From the NCBI RefSeq assembly GCF_000308415.1, contig NZ_BAFS01000031.1, positions 1 to 45,901 on the forward strand: a DNA stretch of 45,901 bases, in the 5' to 3' direction. The translations under genes and the position numbers were made by a program. Below are positions 38,291 through 45,901 of this stretch, piece after piece; the first letter of the stretch is position 1, and each line of letters opens with the position of its first letter. The DNA is from Nocardia asiatica NBRC 100129 (GTDB lineage: Bacteria; Actinomycetota; Actinomycetes; Mycobacteriales; Mycobacteriaceae). The notes below the pieces were generated by a model. The model did not search any database, was not told where the DNA came from, and was given only the letters and a program-made list of their open reading frames with translations.

Positions 38291-39667
38291 CTAAATCGCC
38301 GACCGCTCGGGCAGGTCCAGGACCAGCCGGATGCCGCCGAGGGTGCCCGCGTCGAAATAGGCGCGGCCACCGTGCAACTGGGCCTGCTGCGCGACCAGCG
38401 CCAGGCCGAGCCCGGAGCCGCCCTTGCTGGCTTGGCTGCCGCGGAAGAAACGGTCGAAGACGGCTTCGCGCTCCTGCGCGGGGATGCCGCGACCGTTGTC
38501 GTCGATCGAGATGACGATGTGACCGCCCGGCCGCCGGTGCGCGCAGACCAGGGCCTCGGTGGCTCCGCCGTGCTTGACCGAGTTGGCCAGCGCGTTGTCC
38601 ACCGCCAGCCGTAACCCGGCGGGCAGGCCGCGCGTGACCAGTTCGGCGTCGGAATCGATGCGCACGGTGAGTCCGGGGAAATGCCGCATGGCGTCGTGCG
38701 CGGCCTGGTCGCACAGGTCGCCGACGTCGGTGGCGACGTGGTCGCGCTCATTGGTCAGATCGCCGGTGGCCAGCCGCTCCAGCGCCGCGAGCGTGCTCTC
38801 CACCCGGCCCTGGCTGCGTTGCAGGTCGTCGAGGATCTCGGCCCGTTGCGCCTCGTCGAGATCGAGGGTGCGCAGCACCTCGAGATCGGTGCGCATCGCG
38901 GTGAGCGGAGTGCGCAGCTCGTGGGCGGACACGGCGGCGAAATCGCGTGCGGTCTCGAGTGCGGCCGCGGTCTGAGCCTGGGCCTGGTCCACCCGTTGCA
39001 GCATGGTGTTCACGGCGTCGGCCAGTTTCTCCGCCTCGCGCACGCCCGCGCCCTCCACCGGCGTCTGCGAATTGCGTGGATCGGGGAACGCGCTGCGTGC
39101 CCCCACCTGCCGGGTGAGCCGGACGATCGGCCGCACCGCGGCGCCCGCCAGCAGCCAGCCGAGCGCCGCCGCTGCGGCGATGGCCAGCAGTGCGCCGCCG
39201 AGAACCCATCGTTGCTGCTCGGCGGTGGCCTCGGCCGCGCCCGCGGCGGGGATGCCGAGTGAGACGACCCGGCCCGCGGGCTGATTCTCGGTGGTGGTCA
39301 GGATCCGGTACGGGGTGCCGCCCACCGGGACGGTGCGCGAACCGGTCGCCAGCTCGGGCAGCTCGGTGGGCGTGCTGGCGACGACCTCGCCGTTGTCCCG
39401 GACGGTCACCGCCATGTCGCTGTTCAGCCCGGTCAAGCTGATGAACCGGACGGCGATCTGCGGCTCGATCAGCACGATTCGCGCCGCGACGGCGAGTTGC
39501 TGATCGGACTGCTGCACGTTGTTGCGCTCGATGGCGCGGATGCTGATCAGGCTGATCAGCGTCACGATGACGATCGCGCCCGCCGCCGCCGCTCCCGCGA
39601 CCCGGGTGCGCAGCGAGAACGACCGGCGCCGACGGGTTTTCGGGCGGGCCGGGGCGGAACCGGTCAT
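38291..39667 (-). CDS. prrB: Sensor histidine kinase PrrB
   Basis: This gene encodes 458 residues from ATG at 39667, overlapping prrA by four bases (ATGA). Two membrane segments (about 24-44 and 155-176) flank an extracytoplasmic sensor domain. HAMP follows, then the H-box [20 protein letters not shown] with His249, the N-box [13 protein letters not shown]1 IDDNGRGIP, the F-box DRFFRGS and G2 [12 protein letters not shown]. It corresponds to PrrB (Rv0902c). In M. tuberculosis the pair PrrA/PrrB is needed for viability and early adaptation in macrophages. The signal sensed is not evident. Confidence 0.93.
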   Translation of the reverse strand: MTGSAPARPKTRRRRSFSLRTRVAGAAAAGAIVIVTLISLISIRAIERNNVQQSDQQLAVAARIVLIEPQIAVRFISLTGLNSDMAVTVRDNGEVVASTPTELPELATGSRTVPVGGTPYRILTTTENQPAGRVVSLGIPAAGAAEATAEQQRWVLGGALLAIAAAAALGWLLAGAAVRPIVRLTRQVGARSAFPDPRNSQTPVEGAGVREAEKLADAVNTMLQRVDQAQAQTAAALETARDFAAVSAHELRTPLTAMRTDLEVLRTLDLDEAQRAEILDDLQRSQGRVESTLAALERLATGDLTNERDHVATDVGDLCDQAAHDAMRHFPGLTVRIDSDAELVTRGLPAGLRLAVDNALANSVKHGGATEALVCAHRRPGGHIVISIDDNGRGIPAQEREAVFDRFFRGSQASKGGSGLGLALVAQQAQLHGGRAYFDAGTLGGIRLVLDLPERSAI

Positions 39668-40377
39668 TTCGGCGCTCGCAGCACGAACCCGACGCCGCGG
39701 ATCGTGTGCAGCAACCTGGGCGTGTCGTTCACCTCGAGCTTGCGGCGCAGGTAACCGACGAAGACGTCCACCACGTTGGTGTCGGCGGCGAAGTCGTAGC
39801 CCCACACCAGTTCCAGCAGCCGCTCCCGGCTCAGCACCACGCCCACATTCCTGGCCAGCGTGGACAGCAGCTCGAATTCCCGCTTCGTCAACTCGATCTC
39901 ACGGCCGTGCAGCATCGCGCGGTAGCCCGCGACGTCCACCTCCAGCGGACCGACGGTCACCGCGCCCGGGGTCGCGGGGGCAGGCGTGTCGGATCGGCGG
40001 CGCAGCAGGGCCCGGATCCGTACCACCAGCTCCTTCAGCACGAACGGCTTGACCAGGTAGTCGTCGGCGCCGGACTCCAGTCCGGAGATGCGGTCGTCCA
40101 CCGACGCGCGGGCGCTGAGCACGCAGATCGGCACGTCGTTGCCCATCGCGCGCAACGCGGTGACCACGCCCGCGCCGTCCAGGACGGGCATGTTCATGTC
40201 GAGCACGATGGCGTCGGGCGCGTGATCGTTCACGCTGCGCAGCGCCTGCGCGCCGTCCCGGGCGACCAGGACCTGGAAGCCGGACAGCCGCAGCCCGCGC
40301 TCGACCGAGGCGAGCACGTCCTCGTCGTCGTCGACGACGAGAACCGTGGGGGTCGGGGTCGACGTCACGTCGTCCAT
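39664..40377 (-). CDS. prrA: Response regulator PrrA (OmpR family)
   Basis: This gene encodes 237 residues from ATG at 40377. The receiver domain contains [20 protein letters not shown], the phosphoacceptor Asp60 in [13 protein letters not shown], and Lys110 in [13 protein letters not shown]. The C-terminal winged helix shows [37 protein letters not shown] and GYLRRKLE. Near-identity of many blocks with M. tuberculosis PrrA supports the name. It is cotranscribed with prrB. A haemophore-like gene lies 118 bases upstream in the same direction. Confidence 0.95.
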   Translation of the reverse strand: MDDVTSTPTPTVLVVDDDEDVLASVERGLRLSGFQVLVARDGAQALRSVNDHAPDAIVLDMNMPVLDGAGVVTALRAMGNDVPICVLSARASVDDRISGLESGADDYLVKPFVLKELVVRIRALLRRRSDTPAPATPGAVTVGPLEVDVAGYRAMLHGREIELTKREFELLSTLARNVGVVLSRERLLELVWGYDFAADTNVVDVFVGYLRRKLEVNDTPRLLHTIRGVGFVLRAPK

Positions 40378-40495
40378 TCTGCTCCCCTCCTCTCCAGGTC
40401 TTCGGCCGTGCGGGTCGGGGAGGGCGGCGGAGCGACCCGCTCCCGGACTCGCCAGGTCCAAGCGGACCCGGCGAGTCACCGGAATCGTCGCGCGA

Positions 40496-40882
40496 TCAGT
40501 AGTTGTGGCAGGACTCGGCCACAGCGCGAATGGTGTCGCGCAGCTGCGCGGCCCGCGGGTCGTTCTCCGCCTGGCGCGCGGCATCCGGGTTCTCATCGAT
40601 GGCCCGCTGCAGCTCGGCCCGCCGCTGCTCGACCGGCTGGTCGAACCTGCGCTGCAACTCGGCCTTCTGACTCGGGTTGGCGTCGAGCATCGCCGCCAGC
40701 TGCGGCGCTTGGTCGTGCAGCGCGGCATCGACCTGGGCGAACGAGCAGCTCGAGGTCAGCAGCGGCTCGGCGTATTCCATCGGGCCCGCGTTGGCGATCG
40801 CGGGGCTCAGGACCAACGTGACCGTGGCGAATCCACCAGCTGCGAGAGCGGCGAGGGCGGGGCGGCCTACGGAACGTTTCAT
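40496..40882 (-). CDS. Secreted haemophore-type (MHB domain) protein
   Basis: This gene encodes 128 residues from ATG at 40882. A signal peptide ends near IANAGP (about 29-34). The mature part is all-helical with one Cys near each end ([20 protein letters not shown] and [10 protein letters not shown] at the end). This is the pattern of the haem-binding MHB family that includes M. tuberculosis Rv0203. Members carry haem or are small secreted helical proteins of unknown ligand; binding residues cannot be confirmed here. It is upstream of prrA and may be transcribed separately. Confidence 0.8.
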   Translation of the reverse strand: MKRSVGRPALAALAAGGFATVTLVLSPAIANAGPMEYAEPLLTSSCSFAQVDAALHDQAPQLAAMLDANPSQKAELQRRFDQPVEQRRAELQRAIDENPDAARQAENDPRAAQLRDTIRAVAESCHNY

Positions 40883-41003
40883 GATGTGTTGCCTCCAGAT
40901 CATCGAAGGGTTTCGGGGCGGTCTCGAGGCTATTTCGAACTGCTGGCACGGATATGAACGTCCTCTGTGGAAACTCTGAGGACATCACGGGACGTGCGCG
41001 AAC

Positions 41004-43067
41004 TCAGGATGGCACAACCGGATCCACGTCGGGCTCCACCACGTCGTCGGTGTTCTCGGTGTCGCTGCCCGCCGGTTCCCGCCATTCCGGACGGGCCGCG
41101 CGGATCTGCTGCTCGAGGGACGCGAGCACACCCGGGTCCTCGATGGTGGAGGGCACCTCGAACGGGCCGCCGGAGGTCATCTGCCGGATGGTCTTGCGCA
41201 GGATCTTGCCGGACCTGGTCTTGGGCAGCGCCGTCACCGCGATCGCGTCGTGCAACGTGGCGATGGCGCCCACCTGGGTGCGCACCCGCTCGATCAGCTC
41301 CTCGCGCAGTCGCGACGGATCGATGTCGACACCGGACTTCAACACCACGTAGGCCAGCGGCCGGTGGCCCTTGAGTTCGTCGGGCAGCCCGATGACGGCG
41401 CATTCGGCGACCGCCTGGTGCCCGGCGATGGCCGCCTCGATGCTGCCCGCCGAGAGCCGGTGCCCGGCCATGTTGATCACGTCGTCGCTGCGGCCGAGCA
41501 CGAACAGATAGCCGTCCTCGTCGAAGTAGCCGGAGTCGCCGGTGAGGTAGTGGCCGGGATAGGCGGAGAGGTAGGAACGCTCGTAGCGGGCGTCGTCGCG
41601 CCACAGCCCGGTCAGTGTGCCGGGCGGCAGCGGAAGGCCGATGACGATATTGCCCTCGGTGTTGGGCGCCACCGCGTTGCCGGAGGAGTCGAGCACCCGT
41701 AGTCGATAGCCCGGCACCGGCATCGAGGCCGAGCCCGGCTTGATCGGCAACTGCTGCAGGCCGAGCGGGTTCGCGCAGATCGGCCAGCCGGTCTCGGTCT
41801 GCCACCAGTGATCCACGACCGGGCAGTCCTGGCGGCCCGCGAGCAGGGTCTCGTCGGCCCAGGCGTAGGTGGCCGGGTCGAGGCGTTCGCCCGCGCAGAA
41901 CAGGGCGCGCAGGGAGGACAGGTCGTGGCGATGGGCCAGTTCCGCTCGCGGATCCGCCCTGCGGATGGCCCGCAGCGCGGTGGGGGCGGTGAACAGCACG
42001 TCCACCTTGTGCCGGTCGATCACCCGCCAGTACGCGCCCGCGTCGGGCGTGCCGATCGGTTTGCCCTCGTACAGCAGCGTGGTGGCCCCGACCAGCAGCG
42101 GCGCGTAGACGATGTAGGAGTGCCCGACCACCCAGCCCACGTCGGAGGCGGCCCACATCACCTGGCCCGCGTCCACGTCGTAGATATTGCGCATGGACCA
42201 GGCCAGGGCGACGGCGTGCCCGCCGTTGTCGCGCACCACGCCCTTCGGCTTACCGGTGGTGCCCGAGGTGTAGAGGATGTAGAGCGGATCGGTCGCGGCG
42301 ACCGGTACCGGCCCGGCGGGTGGCGCGTCGCGCACGGCGTCGTCCCAGTCCAGCCATTGCGCGGCCACGGTCTGCGCCGAACTAGGCAGGAACTCGGTGG
42401 CGGGCTGCGGGGCCGGGAAATGAATGGTGTCGAACTCCGGCCGCTGCTTGACGACCACGGTGCGCGGCGCGGTGGTCTCGGCGAGATCCAGCGCCTGCAG
42501 CACGATCGGCGGATAGTCGATCTTCCGGCCGGGTTCCAGTCCGCCGGACGCTGTGACGATCAGCACCGGTTCCGCGTCATCGATGCGGGCGGCCAGCTCC
42601 GGCGCCGCGAAGCCGCCGAACACCACCGAATGGACCGCGCCGATGCGGGCGCAGGCCAGCATCGCGATCACCGCTTCGGGGATCATCGGCAGGTAGATCA
42701 CCACGCGATCGCCCGCCGAGACGCCGAGCCGGGCCATCGCACCGGCGAACCGCGCCACCTCGTCGAGCAATTCGGCGTAGGTGTATACGACGGTCGCGTC
42801 GGTCATAGCGGAGTCGTATATTAGTGCCGGCTGATCGGCGCGGCTGGGGGCACCGGGGGTCGTCGGATGCACGTGCCGATCGAGCGCGTTGAAGGAGGTG
42901 TTGAGCCGGCCGTCGGGAAACCACCTGGCCACCGGGCGGGCGCTGGTGTCGAGGATCTGCGTCGGGCGCACGTCCCAGTCGATCGCCTCGGCCGCGGCGG
43001 CCCAGAACTCGGCGGGATCCACCAAGCTGGTCTGATAGGCCGGTCGATACTCCTGCCGCACGTTCAA
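41004..43067 (-). CDS. Acyl-CoA synthetase, propionyl/acetyl-CoA type
   Basis: This gene encodes 687 residues from TTG at 43067, with GGGAG ten bases upstream; GTG at 43061 is an alternative. The N-terminus (VDPAEFWAAAAEAIDWD, then RWFPDGRLNTSFNALDRHV) is the ACS cap and resembles PrpE more than Acs. AMP-binding motifs are YILYTSGTTGKPKGVV, WWQTETGWP and LTGDSGYFDEDGYLFVLGR. The catalytic Lys lies in LPKTRSGKILRKTIRQM. It activates short-chain acids through an acyl-adenylate. Propionate or acetate preference cannot be settled by eye. The C-terminal tail is acidic (EPDVDPVVPS). Confidence 0.9.
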   Translation of the reverse strand: MNVRQEYRPAYQTSLVDPAEFWAAAAEAIDWDVRPTQILDTSARPVARWFPDGRLNTSFNALDRHVHPTTPGAPSRADQPALIYDSAMTDATVVYTYAELLDEVARFAGAMARLGVSAGDRVVIYLPMIPEAVIAMLACARIGAVHSVVFGGFAAPELAARIDDAEPVLIVTASGGLEPGRKIDYPPIVLQALDLAETTAPRTVVVKQRPEFDTIHFPAPQPATEFLPSSAQTVAAQWLDWDDAVRDAPPAGPVPVAATDPLYILYTSGTTGKPKGVVRDNGGHAVALAWSMRNIYDVDAGQVMWAASDVGWVVGHSYIVYAPLLVGATTLLYEGKPIGTPDAGAYWRVIDRHKVDVLFTAPTALRAIRRADPRAELAHRHDLSSLRALFCAGERLDPATYAWADETLLAGRQDCPVVDHWWQTETGWPICANPLGLQQLPIKPGSASMPVPGYRLRVLDSSGNAVAPNTEGNIVIGLPLPPGTLTGLWRDDARYERSYLSAYPGHYLTGDSGYFDEDGYLFVLGRSDDVINMAGHRLSAGSIEAAIAGHQAVAECAVIGLPDELKGHRPLAYVVLKSGVDIDPSRLREELIERVRTQVGAIATLHDAIAVTALPKTRSGKILRKTIRQMTSGGPFEVPSTIEDPGVLASLEQQIRAARPEWREPAGSDTENTDDVVEPDVDPVVPS

Positions 43068-43387
43068 CCCCGTGACTCCCTAGCCTCGCCTCGATGCCCG
43101 CCTCGATAGATCTGGTTGATTGTGGCAGACTTCACGCGACGCCCGGGTGGGTGCCGCGACCTCAGGTTTTGCCTGGAATCGGCAGGTCATCGGTTGCGAA
43201 CTTACACGGAGTCACCCAAGAAGTTATTGATCCGTTAGAATCTGATGTCACTTGTTTGGGCCGTCGTAGACGCAATTTCTCGGCCAGCCGCAGTTCTCGG
43301 CCAGCTCCACCCGTCGAGCCATGCACGCGATTGTGGAGGTTCGGCTGATGGTGCGTGGTAGAGGCCAGTTTGGAAAGTGAGTGGGAG
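43068..43387. other. Divergent promoter region, no gene seen
   Basis: This 320-base gap separates the acyl-CoA synthetase and kinase genes. It is AT-richer at 43195-43255, where promoters are likely. TTCTCGGCCAGC occurs twice, at 43277-43288 and 43294-43305, a short direct repeat in the probable kinase leader. No ORF is convincing. Confidence 0.4.
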
Positions 43388-45901
43388 ATGCGTGACGCCG
43401 CTAGGTCCGGCAACAAACGCTGGGCGCTCGGCAACTGGGACCTGCGCTGGAAGGTGACGGCGGTGCTCGCCGTGCCTCTGGCGGTCGCGGTCGGGCTCGG
43501 CGTGTCCAGGATCTCATCGCAGTTCGCGGAGTCCAACCGGCTCGCCGACATCTCCGAGAACGTGGCCGCCATCCCCTCGGTCACGGCGCTGAGCGCGCAG
43601 ACAGCGACCACCGCCGGCTCGCAGATGATCTCGCTGGGATCCAATCAGTCCGTCGTGACCGATCAGAACCTCGCGGATCTGGACAAGGCGATCGCCAACG
43701 CCGAGAAGGTGCTCTCCCGGTTCGACAGCGTGCCCGGCGCACGCGAGGCGCTCGAGGGCATGCTCACCCAGGCCAAGGGTGTGCGCGCCCAGGGCAAGTC
43801 CGTCACCACCGGCCCGCCGACCGACACGCTCGCGTTGATCGACCGCGTCCGCAACGGCAGCACCAATATCGTCGAGTCCACGGTGGGCCAGGTCAGCGAC
43901 ACCGCTGTCGACGCGGCCAAACTGCGGCTGGTCGACTCGCTCAACACCCGTGCCACCCTGGTCAGCGAACTCGCCGCCTTCCCCGAGGTGCTGCGCTCCC
44001 AGCAGGCCGGCGTCCAGAACTTCCTCATCGCCTCCAATACCGAGCGCGCGCTGCTGAACGTGCTCGCGCACCGCTTCTCCGACGGCGACACCTCGATCGC
44101 CGACCTGCGGGCCGGCATCGACACCAGGATCGCGCTGCTGACCAGCCCGCAGGCGCAGGCGGGCCAGCTCCCGGTCGGCGACCTGAAGAAGTCGCTGACC
44201 GACAGCCTGGCGGTCTACGAGCACGTCGTCGGCAAGGCGACCAAGGACATCGACTCCGCGATGGCATCGCTGGTGGGCAGCGCCCAGCGCGACGCGTGGA
44301 CCTACACCGCGGTCGTCATCGCCACCATCCTCGCCGCGCTCCTGCTCGCCGTCTTCGTGGCCCGCTCGATGATCGTCCCGCTGCACCGGCTGCGGCTGGC
44401 CGCGCTGCGCGTGGCCGAGAGCGACCTGCCGCACGAGGTCGCCCAGCTCCGCAACGGCGCCTCACCTGAAGAGGTGCCGCTGGAGCCGATGCCGGTGCGC
44501 AGCACCGAGGAAATCGGTCAGCTGGCCCGCGCGGTCGACGACATCCACGGCCAGGCGCTGCGCCTGGCGAGTGACCAGGCGAAGATGCGTTCGCAGGTCA
44601 ACGACATGTTCGAGACCCTGGCGCGGCGGTCCAAGTCGCTCGTCGACCATCAGCTCACCCTCATCGAGGCGATGGAGTACGACGAGAAGGACCCGCGCCT
44701 ACTGGAGAACCTCTTCCGGCTCGACCACCTCGCCGCCCGTATGCGCCGTAACGGCGACAACCTGCTGATCCTCGCGGGTACCAGGCAGCGCCGCGCCAAG
44801 TCCGCCCCGGTCGAGATCGCCGACGTGCTGCGCGCCGCGATCTCCGAGGTCGAGGACTACGAGCGCGTGAAGCTCGGCGCCACCCCGCGCGGTTCGCTGA
44901 AGGAGCCCGCCGCCTCCGACCTCGCGCATCTGTTCGCCGAGCTGCTGGACAACGCGCTGCGCGCCTCGCCGCCGGAGACCGACGTCAAGTTCACTTTCGC
45001 GCAGGCGCACGACCAGGGCCTGCTCATCGAGGTGGCCGACCGCGGCATCGGTATGCCGCCCGCCGAGATGGCCGACATCAACCGCCGCTTGGAGCAGACC
45101 GCCGAGCCCGGGCCGGACACGGCCCGCCACATGGGTCTGTTCGTGGTCGGCCGGCTCGCCGAGCGGCACGGCCTGACCGTGCGGCTGCGCCCCACCTTCG
45201 ACACCGCGCGCGACCCAGGCGTGACGGTGACCGTGCACGTGCCGGTCGGACTGATCGTCGCGGGCAAGCCGAGCGCGGGGCAGCCCGTCACCCCGCAGCC
45301 CTCGCCGCAGGCCGCCGCGCCGAAGCGTCCGTCGGCGCCGTCGTCCATGCAGATGCGGGCCGTCACGCGGACCCCTGGGGGCAATGTCATGGTCACCGTC
45401 GATCCCGGGGTGAGCGGCCCGATTCCGGTCACCAGTGCCACGCCGGCCCCGAGCGGGCCCACCCCCAGCGCGCCCGCGGCCACGGGTCCGGGCGGGCTGC
45501 CGCAGCGGCAGCCCGGTTCGGCCATGTCGTCGTCCGGTATGCGCGCGGACGCGCAGCAGTCGGCCGCGAGCCTGCGCCCCGCGCCGGGGCAGCCCGCGCC
45601 GAGCGGTCCGCAGCGCGGCAAGCTCGCCGCGGCCAATCTGCCCAAGCGCAACCTCTCGCCGGGCGGCCCGCCGCCGCGCCAGCCCGGTGGGCCCTCGGAG
45701 CAGGCCGGGACCGGCCTGCCGCCGCGTGAGCCGAACTCCGGTGAACTGCCCATCCGTCAGCCCGGCGCGAACGGTGTGCCGCAGCCGAGCACCGGTCTGC
45801 CGCAGCGCCAGCCGGGCACGAGCGGTGTGCCGCAGCGTGAGTCGGCGTCCGGTGGCCTGCCGCAGCGTGACGCGTTGGGTGGTCTGCCGCAGCGCGAGTC
45901 C
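43388..45901 (+). CDS. cvnA: Conservon-type sensor histidine kinase (CvnA-like), partial
   Basis: The frame opens at ATG 43388 (in-frame GTG at 43355 also possible) and runs 838 codons to the right edge without a stop. TM1 lies at about 22-41 and TM2 at about 307-328. Between them is a helical nitrate/nitrite-sensor-like region (IPSVTALSAQTATTAGSQMI). HAMP, a dimerisation region (MFETLARRSKSLVDHQLTLI), and an ATPase domain follow (N-box LFAELLDNALRASPP, G1 VADRGIGMPPAEM). After about residue 617 comes a Pro/Gln/Arg-rich tail with repeated G-L-P-x-R units. This matches CvnA of Streptomyces conservons and Rv3365c. Roadblock, DUF742 and GTPase genes are expected beyond the edge. Confidence 0.88.
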   Translation, partial: MRDAARSGNKRWALGNWDLRWKVTAVLAVPLAVAVGLGVSRISSQFAESNRLADISENVAAIPSVTALSAQTATTAGSQMISLGSNQSVVTDQNLADLDKAIANAEKVLSRFDSVPGAREALEGMLTQAKGVRAQGKSVTTGPPTDTLALIDRVRNGSTNIVESTVGQVSDTAVDAAKLRLVDSLNTRATLVSELAAFPEVLRSQQAGVQNFLIASNTERALLNVLAHRFSDGDTSIADLRAGIDTRIALLTSPQAQAGQLPVGDLKKSLTDSLAVYEHVVGKATKDIDSAMASLVGSAQRDAWTYTAVVIATILAALLLAVFVARSMIVPLHRLRLAALRVAESDLPHEVAQLRNGASPEEVPLEPMPVRSTEEIGQLARAVDDIHGQALRLASDQAKMRSQVNDMFETLARRSKSLVDHQLTLIEAMEYDEKDPRLLENLFRLDHLAARMRRNGDNLLILAGTRQRRAKSAPVEIADVLRAAISEVEDYERVKLGATPRGSLKEPAASDLAHLFAELLDNALRASPPETDVKFTFAQAHDQGLLIEVADRGIGMPPAEMADINRRLEQTAEPGPDTARHMGLFVVGRLAERHGLTVRLRPTFDTARDPGVTVTVHVPVGLIVAGKPSAGQPVTPQPSPQAAAPKRPSAPSSMQMRAVTRTPGGNVMVTVDPGVSGPIPVTSATPAPSGPTPSAPAATGPGGLPQRQPGSAMSSSGMRADAQQSAASLRPAPGQPAPSGPQRGKLAAANLPKRNLSPGGPPPRQPGGPSEQAGTGLPPREPNSGELPIRQPGANGVPQPSTGLPQRQPGTSGVPQRESASGGLPQRDALGGLPQRES

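Overview
This window reads as a chromosomal segment of a Nocardia-like mycolic-acid actinomycete. The DNA is very GC-rich, GTG starts are frequent, and the gene order follows the Mycobacterium tuberculosis Rv0862c to Rv0903c block closely. From left to right one meets the helicase-associated protein, the small Rv0863-like protein, a resuscitation-promoting factor, cspB, DUF2771, an MFS protein, DUF3027, DUF2530, MarR, a SpoU methyltransferase, sepH, serC, citA, pdxH, gltA and prrB/prrA. The moa genes that surround rpfA in M. tuberculosis are absent. The genus is an inference from family-level recognition; nothing could be searched.

0-9.7 kb: a partial helicase-associated gene, the rpf gene with a perfect CRP-type site and a probable c-di-AMP (ydaO) riboswitch in its long leader, cspB, a Tat-exported sulfatase divergent from a TetR gene, then a leftward run of glutaminyl cyclase lipoprotein, MFS and DUF2771. 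9.7-17.5 kb: DUF3027 with a long acidic tail, a 1012-residue sacsin/Hsp90-type ATPase, and a TetR gene divergent from a secreted neutral ceramidase. 17.5-25.1 kb: small membrane proteins, MarR, YccF, an Eis-type acetyltransferase, SpoU methyltransferase, DUF6928, sepH and serC.

25.1-31.4 kb is the most accessory-looking part. A TPR-containing HTH regulator is translationally coupled to a RibD-type reductase. Diverging from them is a tight operon of small proteins: a Cys/His protein, a DUF4254 protein, a membrane protein, a secreted Cys-containing protein and a ClpN-like protein, followed by one of unknown family. A three-tier hairpin closes the region.

31.4-45.9 kb: two citrate synthases (citA, gltA) flanking pdxH and an EntS-like exporter, an FKBP isomerase, a palindrome-rich repeat region, a YhgE-like lipoprotein, PrrB/PrrA, a haemophore-like protein, a propionyl/acetyl-CoA synthetase and the first gene of a conservon (CvnA-type histidine kinase), cut by the right edge.

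The least explained signals are a roughly 115 bp element present twice 20.8 kb apart (1732 and 22561), the palindromic repeat cluster at 36.69-37.05 kb, and the regulator/reductase/small-protein cluster. No tRNA, rRNA, CRISPR array, insertion sequence or prophage was recognised.
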